Source: Heliocybe sulcata (lineage: Eukaryota; Basidiomycota; Agaricomycetes; Gloeophyllales; Gloeophyllaceae). From it: a DNA stretch of 64,000 nucleotides. The DNA lies in NCBI GenBank assembly GCA_004369045.1, contig ML213536.1, positions 112,631 to 176,630 of the forward strand. Reading direction: 5' to 3'. The notes beneath the pieces were generated by a model. That model saw nothing but the letters and a program-made list of their open reading frames with translations. It did no database searches and was not told the origin of the DNA. The translations under genes were made by a program, and so were the position numbers. Below are positions 12,373-22,139 of the stretch, piece by piece. Every line of letters begins with the position of its first letter. Positions within the stretch are counted from its first letter, which is position 1.

Positions 12373-13345
12373 TGTCTCACCCCATATCTCTGGATGAAGA
12401 AGTCCGGCTATATACAACCAACGCAGAGCGAGAACGTTACGAATCCCTAGCCACTCTCTATGGAATCGTCGTCGCTCTGGACTATTTGGAACGAGCGTAT
12501 GTTCGCGACAGTGTGCCCGCAACTGAGTGAGTGCATCACTTTCTCCTCCGTCTCGCCATGCTGAGTTTCGATGGCTTCTGGGTATCGGAATGAAAGAGAT
12601 ACTCTCCAGCATGTACGAGACTGCTATCGCAATACAAGACGATGCACAAGTTACTCAGCAATGACGTGCCTACCATAGAGACCTTCATGAAACGATATAG
12701 GGCACGATCTCATAATGTCTTTCGGGAAACGACGATAATAAAGGGAGGCTCGTTCTCTACAGATGGATTGTCCGGCGGCGCTACACCGGCTGCAAGTAGG
12801 AGTCCCCGCAACAGTTGAGCATTCAAGCGAAGCTGGACCGGAGACTGGCAAGTGGGTTGCTGAAACGACGCAGGTTCGTCCATCCTATTGGAGTTGCCAT
12901 TGCACACGTCAATCTCCTGCCTGGAGAGGAAGATGTTTCAATAATACTGATATTCTGTTATCAGAGTTTCATAACGTTCATGGATGCCCTCAAATTACGT
13001 CTGCGCGCTAAAGACCAATTACACCCCATCCTGCAAGAACTTGTGACCAGTTATGCACGGTTCAAAGGCAGTAAAGACTGGGAAGGCCGGAGCCGGATGG
13101 TCAGCTGGTACGAGCGAATCTACCTCGTCGCTCCTCTGTTTGACTCCCTGCGGCCTCAGGCTAATCACGCTGAATGGCATGAAAGCCTCAGAAGAATTAA
13201 CGGATGAGCAGTCCCGCCAGGCACGTCTCCATGTTCCTTGGAGAATTCACTGTACTGAGTGCCTACGCAGCTGCTTTTTGACGTTGAACATGCCTACTCA
13301 GAGTTCTTCAGATATCTGAGTGGGTCCAATGGAGAAGGGTCCTGA
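12373..13345 (+). CDS. VPS28: ESCRT-I subunit Vps28
   Basis: Vps28 is a core subunit of ESCRT-I and helps sort ubiquitinated membrane proteins at late endosomes. The N-terminal core is read in order: EVRLYTTNAERERYESLATL, YLERAYVRDSVPATE, YSPACTRLLSQYKTMHKLL, IETFMKRYR, then LHRLQVGVPATVEHSSEA. The C-terminal four-helix domain runs from FITFMDALKLRLRAKDQLHP to LLFDVEHAYSEFFRYLSG. Exons are 12373-12526, 12599-12701, 12763-12873, 12965-13107, 13160-13220 and 13271-13345, and all phases agree. Introns 12702-12762 and 13221-13270 both start with GC instead of GT. The conserved protein sequence on each side forces these boundaries. Length (about 210 residues) is normal. Confidence 0.93.
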
Positions 13346-14027
13346 TGTCGACCGAGCTAGAAGGATACGGGACTGCGCCAATCGACCTGGCGACGACGTA
13401 CATCGTGCATGCCATGGTTAGCGCGTGCACTGGAGTATGAACTGTATAAGTATGTGTACATCTACAATTTTGCCTTCCATACGTGTTCGGGTGCTATCTA
13501 GGTCCACCGTACCAGACGACGGCGAACTTCGAAGCCTCCCTTTATTTGTAGGCCGTCTATGCCGCGTCGTCTATCGCCATCTCCGCAGCTCTTTAGCTTG
13601 CAGCCAGCACGTTTAGGTGGCCTGCATCACGGACGTCGTTAAGGTGAGTGCAGACGCCAAGGCTTAGCGGGAGCCGGACGTATCGCGTGGAGATCTCCAT
13701 AACCAGATCTGGGTCCGATGCACCTTCCGAAATGCCGGCGAGGATAATCGGTCTGCTTTCATCTGGCTCTTGGGTATCGCAACGACTGCACCCGTAGTTT
13801 GCGCTTATCCTGAAGCGCACGAGAGCTGCGGTCGTCCAATCGCTTGTACTATCATCCATCTGTGCATCTTCGGGGACCCTTCGTCGCCGTATGGGTTGGA
13901 GTGGCGACCACTTCATTTTGATATGGCTGAAAGCTTGATTCACGAAGCCTGCTGCGGAGTCGTCATTCTCTGTATAACAGGACGGCGGGCGGGTTAGGAT
14001 ATTCGTCGTCCGTCTCTCTCATCGACC
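13346..14027. other. intergenic between VPS28 and ferric reductase
   Basis: No gene is supported. A 116-codon minus frame at 13593-13943 has no family resemblance and no splice context. The right end carries the ferric reductase promoter; no iron-responsive GATA-type cluster stands out by eye. Confidence 0.5.
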
Positions 14028-16276
14028 ATGAACTCGCCGGCCGGTTCTCCTGCGATGCCCAAGGGGCCGACAGACAAAACTATCCGAGTGGCCCTGGCGG
14101 TCTTGTACTCTAAGGAGATCTGGTATACCATGGGCGGGTCCATTGCTCTTATTATGATCTGCCACTGGGGATCTGTCGTTCTTTCCAAGTGCACTCATTG
14201 GAGCAGGACTCCCATCGACGATGTAGAGAGACGGAGCATAGCCGCCAGGCGCGGCAGCACGTCTTTGCGTAGACTTCCTCTGGCTCTGGTTAACCTTTGG
14301 CGTGTCATGGCATTCCGGTGCACCATTCAGATCGGCAAATCGTATTCCCTCTGTCTGGCCGACGTCTTCTGCACTATGGCGTACATCGCTGTCATCTTCA
14401 CATTTGCATTGGTCAACAGTATGTCGTTCCCTATTTCCATGGAGAGCAATGACTGAAGAAAGTATCCCAAGCCACTGACCTCAAAGGGAAGATGTTTGAC
14501 GTAGGCTACTACAGCAACCGTGCCGGTGGATTGGCAGCTGTCCAATTCCCTCTCATAACAGCCCTGGGAACCAAGAATAATGTTATTTCCCGTCAGTTTT
14601 CCCTTAATGTAAACGAAATATATACTGAGGAGTCTCCGTACCAGTCTTGACTGGGGTCAGTTATGAAAAGGTAAAGGAATATCTCCGAACGATCAGAGTT
14701 ACAGTCGCTGACCAATTTTGCACAGCTAAATAATCTGCATCGCATGGCTGCACGGGTTCTATTCGTGCTGCTGTGGATTCATGCCGGCACCAAGGTGAGA
14801 CAGCTATGCTATGCCGCACATATAAATTCTCAAAGATTTTGGTACACAGTTCGCTGGCGGAGTCACCGTTGCTGAGGCCGAACCATGGCTGCAATTCGGC
14901 TTCCTGGCTGGCTTTGGTTTCGTGGCCTTGATCGTGATATCTCTCCGGCCCGTGAGAACTGCCGCCTACGAGTTCTTCTTCTACACCCACTTCGCTCTAG
15001 TATTGTGAGTTTCGTAAGCACTCTTTCTGGCCAGGAGACTCATGGGCGCTCGTAGCTTGATCCTTCTCGGTGGTTACTTCCATCTGGCTGAATTTAAGCT
15101 GCAAAAGTACATTTGGCCGTCGTTCCTAGTATGGGGCCTGGATCGCTTCATCCGTCTGATGCGCGTTGTGTTCTTCAAGCTTGCCCCTTACGTCGTCGCG
15201 CGACCCACCGTAACGTCCGCAGGACTTGAGGCTACGGCGTACGCCGAGCTACTCACTCCTGGCCTTGTCCGTTTGCGTGTCCCTCGTCCTCCGGGTTTCA
15301 CTTGGTCCCCTGGACAAGTTGCCTACGTCATCGTACCCAGCATCTCCCGCCTGCCGATCGAGGCCCACCCCTTCACTATCGCTAGTGTATGCGACAACGA
15401 AATGGAGAAGCGGTCGTCCCTGAGCGAGAAAGGCAGGGAGCATTGGAGTGATGTGGTCTTCCTCATCAATGGGCAGAAGGGCTTCACGAAGCGTCTGGCG
15501 GACCACGCAGCCAAAGGCCGCCAAGAGCCCCTCACTGTTCTGATTGATGGTCCCTACGGGAACTCCCCAGACTTGAGCGGGAGCGATGTACTGGTGGTAG
15601 TTGCAGGTGGGTGGCGAAGTTCTTGTTGTTTCGCAAGTCCTTAGATGCTGATTTCATGTCAGGTGGCGCCGGTATTTCGTACGCGCTGCCGATGCTTCTT
15701 GCAGCCGCGAAGGCGGGAACCTGCCGCAGAGTCCTCCTCATTTGGTCTATCAGAGACTCGAGCCACATACGCTGGGCTACTCCCGTGCTCATGAAGGCTA
15801 TCGCTATGGCCCCTCACACAATGTCCATCTCTGTGGCTATCCATATTACCTCTCCCGTCAAGCTCGATCTCCCTCGACTCCTTGACACTTTTGACAGCGA
15901 TGCGCGATCCCTGCACTCTCAATTCAGCCGCTCTGAGGAGTCTGTTTTCACGGAGAAGAAGTTGGAGGGCGGACCCAGTGTCTCCGGGTTGTTTGACCTG
16001 CACGCGGTTCAGATCTCCTACGGACGGCCAAACTTCGATAGCATCTTATACGATGAGATGTTGAATGCTGACGGGCATATGACAGTCGGAGGTAAGTGTC
16101 TCTCATCTCACATCTCGCATGTCCGTTGACAGATGGCGGGTCTAGTTTGTGGGTCGCAAGCCGTCGCAAGAGCCGTCCGCTCAGCTCTCAGGGTGAACCC
16201 CTTCGCCGGCGGCAACAGTGTCATCAAAGGCGGTCCGAGCGTCACTCTCCACGTCGAGTCGTTCGGCTATGCTTGA
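14028..16276 (+). CDS. ferric-chelate reductase (FRE/NOX-type flavocytochrome)
   Basis: This plasma-membrane enzyme passes electrons from NADPH through FAD and haem to external ferric iron before uptake. Several membrane helices come first. The haem-binding segment LHRMAARVLFVLLWIH has two histidines 13 residues apart, as the family requires. A further helix pair runs through YEFFFYTHFALVL and GGYFHLAEF. The FAD site is HPFTIAS, and the NADPH site begins GGAGISYALP, split by an intron at about 15608-15660. The C-terminus has the family's VCGSQAVARAVRSA region and ends HVESFGYA. About eight introns preserve frame throughout, and the start is the first ATG of the long first exon. No ferroxidase or permease partner lies next to it here. 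Confidence 0.9.
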
Positions 16277-17242
16277 TCTGTTCCTAGTTCTGAGTGTGCG
16301 TGCGCTGGTCGTCCGTGCTCAGTCTCAACTTTGTTTTCTTCGTTGTGTATGTACAATATGAATTTCCCTTGTAGGACAACCACGCTCTTTGTATTCTCGC
16401 CGCCGAATAGACAGTGTATTTCTAGCTCAGCCGGACTCGCACTGTGTCATCTGAACGATGATATGTACGATCTCCCAGCTGAGCATGGCTGCTATTCAGA
16501 TGACTGACGCGGAGGAAGTCGCATGTTGCGCACATACAAACGTTGCTGATCGATGTAGTTGTGGCAGCGGGCCGGGATTATGCGGCGTGAGAAAGCTGAT
16601 GAACTCCCCCTTGGCCACAACTTGGGAAGCTCCGACTGCCGTCGGTAACTGGCCCCTCCTTTAAGTTAAATTAATTTTAAACACACTACATGAGCTCAAC
16701 AAGACTTTGATACAAGTGATGTTCAATGCCAAAGGCCCAAACAGCATTTCTTAGTGGATTGTCTAGCCTTAAGTTACTCCCTGCTCGGTGACACTCAGTG
16801 AGCCGGAGATTGAATCTGACGCCCAATGGCAAATCCCGAACATGTGGCGGGAGGTAGGAATGCCCGTCTTATAACCATCTTTGCTACCCTGTGCGTCTCA
16901 TATGTACCTAAAAATGATCTTTGAAAGGTATACACGCAATATATGATGATTTTGCAATTTTGTTTGCCTTCTTTTAGCCCAGTGGAGGACATACACTCGT
17001 CGACGTTGTGCACGACGACGACAACGAGATGCCGATCGCACCGCTCGGCGTTCGCGCCGCACGTAACTTAATTTGGATCAGACGTGCATCATCGGGTTAC
17101 CAGGCAATACTCTATACAGGCTATAAGGTCGCTGATCCGGCTGGGGATTCAGCTGGGGTAGACGATTAAGGTTCTCGAGCTTTACTATATACTGTGGGAA
17201 TGGGACCCTAGTCTCCAGTATAGTTATACTCGAATTTGGTGT
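16277..17242. other. intergenic up to assembly gap
   Basis: No coding exons were recognised. Composition becomes A/T-rich around 16660-16960. Just before the gap (about 17184-17210) an imperfect inverted repeat pairs ACTATATACTG with CAGTATAGT. Confidence 0.5.
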
Positions 17243-17712
17243 NNNNNNNNNNNNNNNNNNNNNNNNNNNNNNNNNNNNNNNNNNNNNNNNNNNNNNNNNN
17301 NNNNNNNNNNNNNNNNNNNNNNNNNNNNNNNNNNNNNNNNNNNNNNNNNNNNNNNNNNNNNNNNNNNNNNNNNNNNNNNNNNNNNNNNNNNNNNNNNNNN
17401 NNNNNNNNNNNNNNNNNNNNNNNNNNNNNNNNNNNNNNNNNNNNNNNNNNNNNNNNNNNNNNNNNNNNNNNNNNNNNNNNNNNNNNNNNNNNNNNNNNNN
17501 NNNNNNNNNNNNNNNNNNNNNNNNNNNNNNNNNNNNNNNNNNNNNNNNNNNNNNNNNNNNNNNNNNNNNNNNNNNNNNNNNNNNNNNNNNNNNNNNNNNN
17601 NNNNNNNNNNNNNNNNNNNNNNNNNNNNNNNNNNNNNNNNNNNNNNNNNNNNNNNNNNNNNNNNNNNNNNNNNNNNNNNNNNNNNNNNNNNNNNNNNNNN
17701 NNNNNNNNNNNN
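17243..17712. other. assembly gap (470 N)
   Basis: This is a run of undetermined bases. Open frames that cross it are artefacts. Confidence 0.99.
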
Positions 17713-17756
17713 CCACTGTGAGCAAATACGAGCAAAATCGGCAAAAGCCGGTTGGT

Positions 17757-17815
17757 CGAAAAGTGAGCCATAATGCGGGTTTTGAGAACCCCTCCAAAAG
17801 GAGGGGCACTTTTCG
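17757..17815. repeat. nested inverted repeat beside the gap
   Basis: The outer arms CGAAAAGTG (17757-17765) and CACTTTTCG (17807-17815) are perfect complements. Inside lie CCCCTCC-AAAA-GGAGGGG (17789-17806) and GGGTT-TTGAG-AACCC (17777-17791), which compete for the same C-run. A further small stem CGGC-AAAA-GCCG lies at 17739-17750. The clustering 30 bases from the gap suggests a fold-back element or the edge of a repeat. No family could be named. Confidence 0.6.
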
Positions 17816-18226
17816 TGCTGCAACGACTTGAGCTACCAGTTATTATATCGACGCCCTGTTGAGCATTAGACTTGTGCTCTGCACAGCGACGCAGCGACGG
17901 GCTGGACCTTGAAACTGGTGGAATGACTTTCACATAGAATAGAGCCGACAATTCCTCCAGTGCTAGACATCGCTCCCTTGGTACCTGCGATATGGTCGAT
18001 TCCCGGCGAAAATGAAGTATTCTAGGATGTAAGACTTCTCAGGAATAACTCACGAAGTGGAACAACTTGGTCTGCTCATTCGCTTCGTCATGTCTTCCTC
18101 ATATGACGACGTCATGGAGCCTCGGCATCGAGCTCGGATATATCATGCTGGGTTACTGTAAGCCTTGGACAATACTTTCGCAACCCTTCATAGCATCTTT
18201 GAAGCTTACCTACCTAACTCTTCGCC
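17816..18226. other. intergenic, DUF1264 gene promoter side
   Basis: No coding exon was recognised between the gap-side inverted repeat and the ATG at 18227. Confidence 0.5.
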
Positions 18227-19048
18227 ATGGATCCTGAGACCAAGCAGTCTACCTACCACAGCTCTGCGTACAATGCGGCAGGCGCAGCTGTGATGAGCTT
18301 CAGGCCCATCAACGCAATCCACCAGCATCTGTGTGCTTTTCATGTCTACGCGTGCGTATCTAATTTGTCCCGTACACTCGTCTGATAACATGGCGGATAA
18401 CTTCCTCCGGCATCTTGAACAGAAAGGATCGCACCCGCCACATTGAGGCCCACCACTATTGCACGCACCGCACCCACGATCTGCACCAATGTGTGATCTA
18501 CGACTCGGATGAACCAAATGCGAGACTCATCGGAATTGAGTACGTCATCTCGGAGAAGGTGCGTCCAGACGGGAAGACAAGGAGACGACGAAGGGAGCGG
18601 GCCTGATCCGAGATCACAGCTCTTCTCATCGTTGTCTCCGGAAGAGAAGAAGTACTGGCATACGCACAAGTACGAGGTTGAAAGCGGACTCTTGCAAATC
18701 CAAGCCAAGGGCATCGTACCAAACCCCGCAACTGATTTAGCTGAACAGCCCGCGATCCTCGAGCTGCAAAAGACCTACGGCAAGACGATCCACACCTGGG
18801 CGATCGACGAGACTCCGGAGCTTCCACTCGGCGCGCCAAACCTCATGATGTCGTATACTGCTGACGGACAGATCCCGCCTTCGATCGTCAAGGAGCGCGA
18901 CGAGAAGTGGGGCATGGATACGGAGGCGAAGAGGAAGCTCCGAGCAGGGTATTTGCCAGATTACGAGCCTTTGCCGGGCGCGGACACATGGGAGACGACC
19001 GGGAAGGCGGTCGTGTTCGAACCGGTCGAAAAGCCTTTTAAGAAGTAA
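18227..19048 (+). CDS. DUF1264 / OBAP-family protein
   Basis: The family (oil-body-associated proteins in plants) is widespread in fungi; its biochemical role is not established. Three exons are read: [20 protein letters not shown] to HVYA, then [20 protein letters not shown] to GIEYVISEK, then [20 protein letters not shown] to the C-terminus. The diagnostic pattern is visible: [39 protein letters not shown], then [14 protein letters not shown]. The length of about 230 residues is normal. The two introns (about 18353-18421 and 18559-18618) start GTGCGT and end CAG. The gene converges on the glutathione peroxidase gene, 275 bases away. Confidence 0.88.
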
Positions 19049-19323
19049 AAGATGAAAGAAATGCTGGGCTGATCTGCCAATGTATAACATCGTCATCATT
19101 GTTCCCCTCGCAAAAGGCCTGCCTTATTGTCAGCTTTCTCGTCCGCACACGGCTGTAAGACAGGGAAAGACCCTGGGCAGTTGAGGGACAGGCGCATCAT
19201 ATGTGAGCATAGCACCTTTCCTGATATCACTTTACTGGCTCGTACGCGATACTTCCTACACCGCCAAGATCCCGCCGTGATAAATTACAACCTGCCCTTG
19301 ACCAAAGCATCCGGGTCAGGCAG

Positions 19324-20063
19324 TCATACAAGCTTGGCAACTTCCGCATCGATAGCATCAGGAGAGGTCGTAGACGCCCAGCGGTTGACGACATTCCCGT
19401 TCTTGTCAATGAGGAATTTCTCAAAATTCCACTGTCGGTAGGCGAGACCGTTCAGCATCTATAATTATAAGAACGTGGACGGCATTGAACGCACCTTGAT
19501 CCTGGTGAGACCTAGAAGACCGGCCTTCTGCGACTTCAGCCACTTGAAGACCTCGTTGGTGTTGTCTCCGTTTACGTCCGACTTCTTCATGAGCGGGAAG
19601 CTGACGCCGTGGTTGAGTGTGCAAAACTCGGCGATGGCGTTGTCGTCGCCAGGTTCTTGACCGCCGAACTGAGGTAGAAATTTCATATTGACACTCGGGT
19701 CGGAAAGGGGTGCTCAGAAGAGCGGAACGCATACCTGATTGCAAGGGAACCCAAGGATAACGAAGTCCTTGTCCTTGTACTTCTCATACAGCTTCTGCAA
19801 GCCTTGATACAGTCCCGTATGTCAGCACCCGCCCGCGAGGCTTACGGCTTCGGAAGTCTACCTTTGTACTGCGGCGTGAAACCGCTTCAGTGCAGATCGG
19901 CGTCCGTATCAGTTCAGGAAGATTCCATCCACAGATAACCTAAGTCGACATACCATTGCGACGCGGTGTTGACAACAAGCACGACCTTGCCCTTCAGGTC
20001 GACGAAGTCCATCGTCTTCCCGCCAGGCATCTCTGCCTTCAGTTCATAGAACGACTCCACCAT
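19324..20063 (-). CDS. glutathione peroxidase-like thiol peroxidase (Gpx family)
   Basis: The enzyme reduces peroxides, in fungi usually with thioredoxin. It is read in order as [91 protein letters not shown], then [12 protein letters not shown] to the end AEVAKLV. The peroxidatic Cys is an ordinary TGC whose codon is split by an intron (about 19874-19943), so this is not a selenoprotein. The conserved Gln and Trp of the active site are present, as is the second Cys (AEFC) that resolves the disulfide in fungal enzymes. The frame continues upstream to an ATG at 20258, adding an Arg/Ser/Thr-rich stretch that could be a mitochondrial presequence. The start at 20063 is the conservative choice. 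Confidence 0.9.
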
Positions 20064-20435
20064 CGTAGGCTGCGGACCGGTACTGCTAGTATATGTCCTC
20101 GGAGAAGGTAAGGTTGTGCGTAGATTCCTATCGAGAAGACGCGTAAAGCTGGAGATTTCGCAAACAGAAATCGCACGGATAAGAGTCGCAGGCTGGAGGG
20201 AGACTGAAGTGTCCTCGACAACCGTCGAATCATTGGATCTGTTCAAGCTTCGAATCATCGGTCACTAAGTTGAATACCGAGATTATGGCTGAAAGCATCG
20301 GATACAATATTACTTAAGAACAGCGTAGATCTACATACAAAAACCAAATAACAATATTTGCAACGGAGAGCTGATGGTTATGTGGCTGCTTAAGGGGCCA
20401 ATACTACGACGTGGCGGCCTGTGGCTCCACTCTCC

Positions 20436-21860
20436 CTACGCCGTCTCACGAACGATCACTTCGCACTCCGGTTTAATGCTATTCAGCATCTCTGCCGTGC
20501 CTCTCGTAGGCTTCCATCCTATCGCGAAAGATCGGTCCGAGCGGACCCGCGAGTTTCCGCCGTGGGCAGAAGTCTAAGTTATCGAAGAAGTCAGTCACTA
20601 GCGATGAAGGCAGGGCAGCCCGGGGCGACTCACCACAAACAAGGCGTTGCCAAAGTACTTGATCGCCTCGTCGTCTTCTAGGCGTGTGGGCTCCGGACTA
20701 TCCACCTTGCCGAGTTCATAGAGGGATTTCGCGATTGCCGAGTAGACGTCAATCAGTCGATGCTCATCCTTGCCAGCAAAGTACAAGCCGTCCCGCCCAT
20801 GAGAAGCTGCGGGATCGGAGAGTACTCTGTTGAAGACCAGCATGTAAAGATCCGCCACTGTAGACATGGACGTGATAAGCCTGGCGGACACATAAGATTA
20901 GCTCTCGAAACTCACGGTCTTCAATGTGAGTGTCGGGCCAGATGTTACGGCCCTCTCCGATTTTGAAAGCCTTGCCTCGCGCGATGCTTATTCTAATCCA
21001 CGCCGGAATCTGGATGGAATGGGGGTTCTGTAATCCAGCATCGACCAGAGGGCCCGTCGCGAGGCCCCAGACAGTAGAAGGGTAGATGATATGGGAGCGG
21101 ATGTAACCTGTTCTCGTCAGTATAGGAATGACGCCCAGGGCAGAGTTGGACACACCTTCTTGGTCGGCTTTTAAGAGCTCAGCGTTCACGAAACGGTGTG
21201 GCAGGACGAATTCGTCTGATTGAACTCGGTCTGGCTCCATATCCGAGTACACCGTGTTCGAGTCGTACATGCCGTTGGCACTGTCGTTGACGGCAGCTAG
21301 CAAAAATTAATCGGATTAGTTTAGTCTATGACGAGTTGTATGTTTGGCAGACCTGTTCCCGACTGTTGACCAGACTCACATTAGACGGCGAACTATCGAG
21401 AGTGGAGTAGAGTACGTACAGTATGGATGACCACAGGCCGCGTGCCTGTCTCTTGGAATCTTCTCTTCAAGCCTCGCAGAATCGCCTTAATTGGGACGAC
21501 GTTTGCGATCTCGACCTGCATTTTAGGGAGCGTGAGTTAGTTTGTGGAGTTGTAAATAATGTGCCACCCACGTTCTGAAAGACGATATCGGCCTTCCGTG
21601 CAGATTCAAATAGTACGTCTTCATCAGAATATGTCCCTATAACGGCTTTTACACCCAGGGCCTTGAACTTCTCGGCTTTGTCTGCCGAACGGACAAGCAC
21701 GGATATATCGAAAGAGGCTGCGTTTCCGTGCTGGAGGAGACGCTTGAGGATGGTTCCTCCGATATAGCCTAGGATATTGTTAGTGACAAGGCCGCCCAGA
21801 GTGATATAAAGACGTACCAGTAGCACCAGTGATGAATATACTAGTCTTTGCAGAAGTCAT
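20436..21860 (-). CDS. extended-SDR NAD(P)-binding protein, copy B
   Basis: This is a near-identical paralogue of 6819-8241 on the opposite strand. The same seven-exon structure can be read with all splice sites kept, including the tiny TCGGGAACAG exon near 21355. Substitutions are few and mostly mild: MTAAKTS becomes MTSAKTS, HENAAS becomes HGNAAS, DISLLV becomes DISVLV, and VEIADVVP becomes VEIANVVP. One donor changes from GTGAGT to GTGGGT but stays usable. Protein identity is roughly 95 percent by eye. The frame is open throughout, so both copies look functional. The substrate is unknown. Confidence 0.87.
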
Positions 21861-22139
21861 GTTTGATGTGGGGTTTTATGCGATGGGGGATGTTGTACGA
21901 TATGGAATGTTGTAACGTCCTCGCAATGCAAGCGGACCATTTTATAGAGAACGATCCTGGCCGTCTTAGTAAACGCATTCCGTGATGATACATGCAGATG
22001 GTGTTTTCGACCAGCGCGAGACATGAATTCACAAACAAGTCGATAGCCTGGGATGACCGGATTATTGAGCGGATGACATCCCTTGGCAATGCCAATCACC
22101 GTATCACGCCGATCAGATGGCGGCATTAGCCGGCAGCGC
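21861..22139 (-). promoter_or_regulatory. promoter of right SDR copy
   Basis: This is the duplicated upstream region, matching 6533-6818 with small indels. The TATA-like TATAAAA on the minus strand (about 21939-21945) and the CATCCCCCATCG-type motif close to the ATG are retained. Confidence 0.45.

Larger units (their letters stand above)
20215..22139 (-). repeat. inverted segmental duplication, right copy
   Basis: This is the reverse-orientation partner of 6533-8415. It holds the second SDR gene, its promoter and its 3' flank. The 3' flank similarity reaches into the interval between this SDR and glutathione peroxidase and fades near 20215, inside the optional upstream extension of the peroxidase frame. 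Between the two copies lie about 12 kb and six genes. Confidence 0.88.

Noticed and set aside
17078-17951. Long frames crossing the first assembly gap
   Set aside because: They consist mainly of undetermined bases and cannot be interpreted.
19874-20063. Glutathione peroxidase as a selenoprotein or Cys-less variant
   Set aside because: The unspliced frame reads Trp at the active site, but splicing at the GTATGT donor rebuilds an ordinary TGC cysteine codon.
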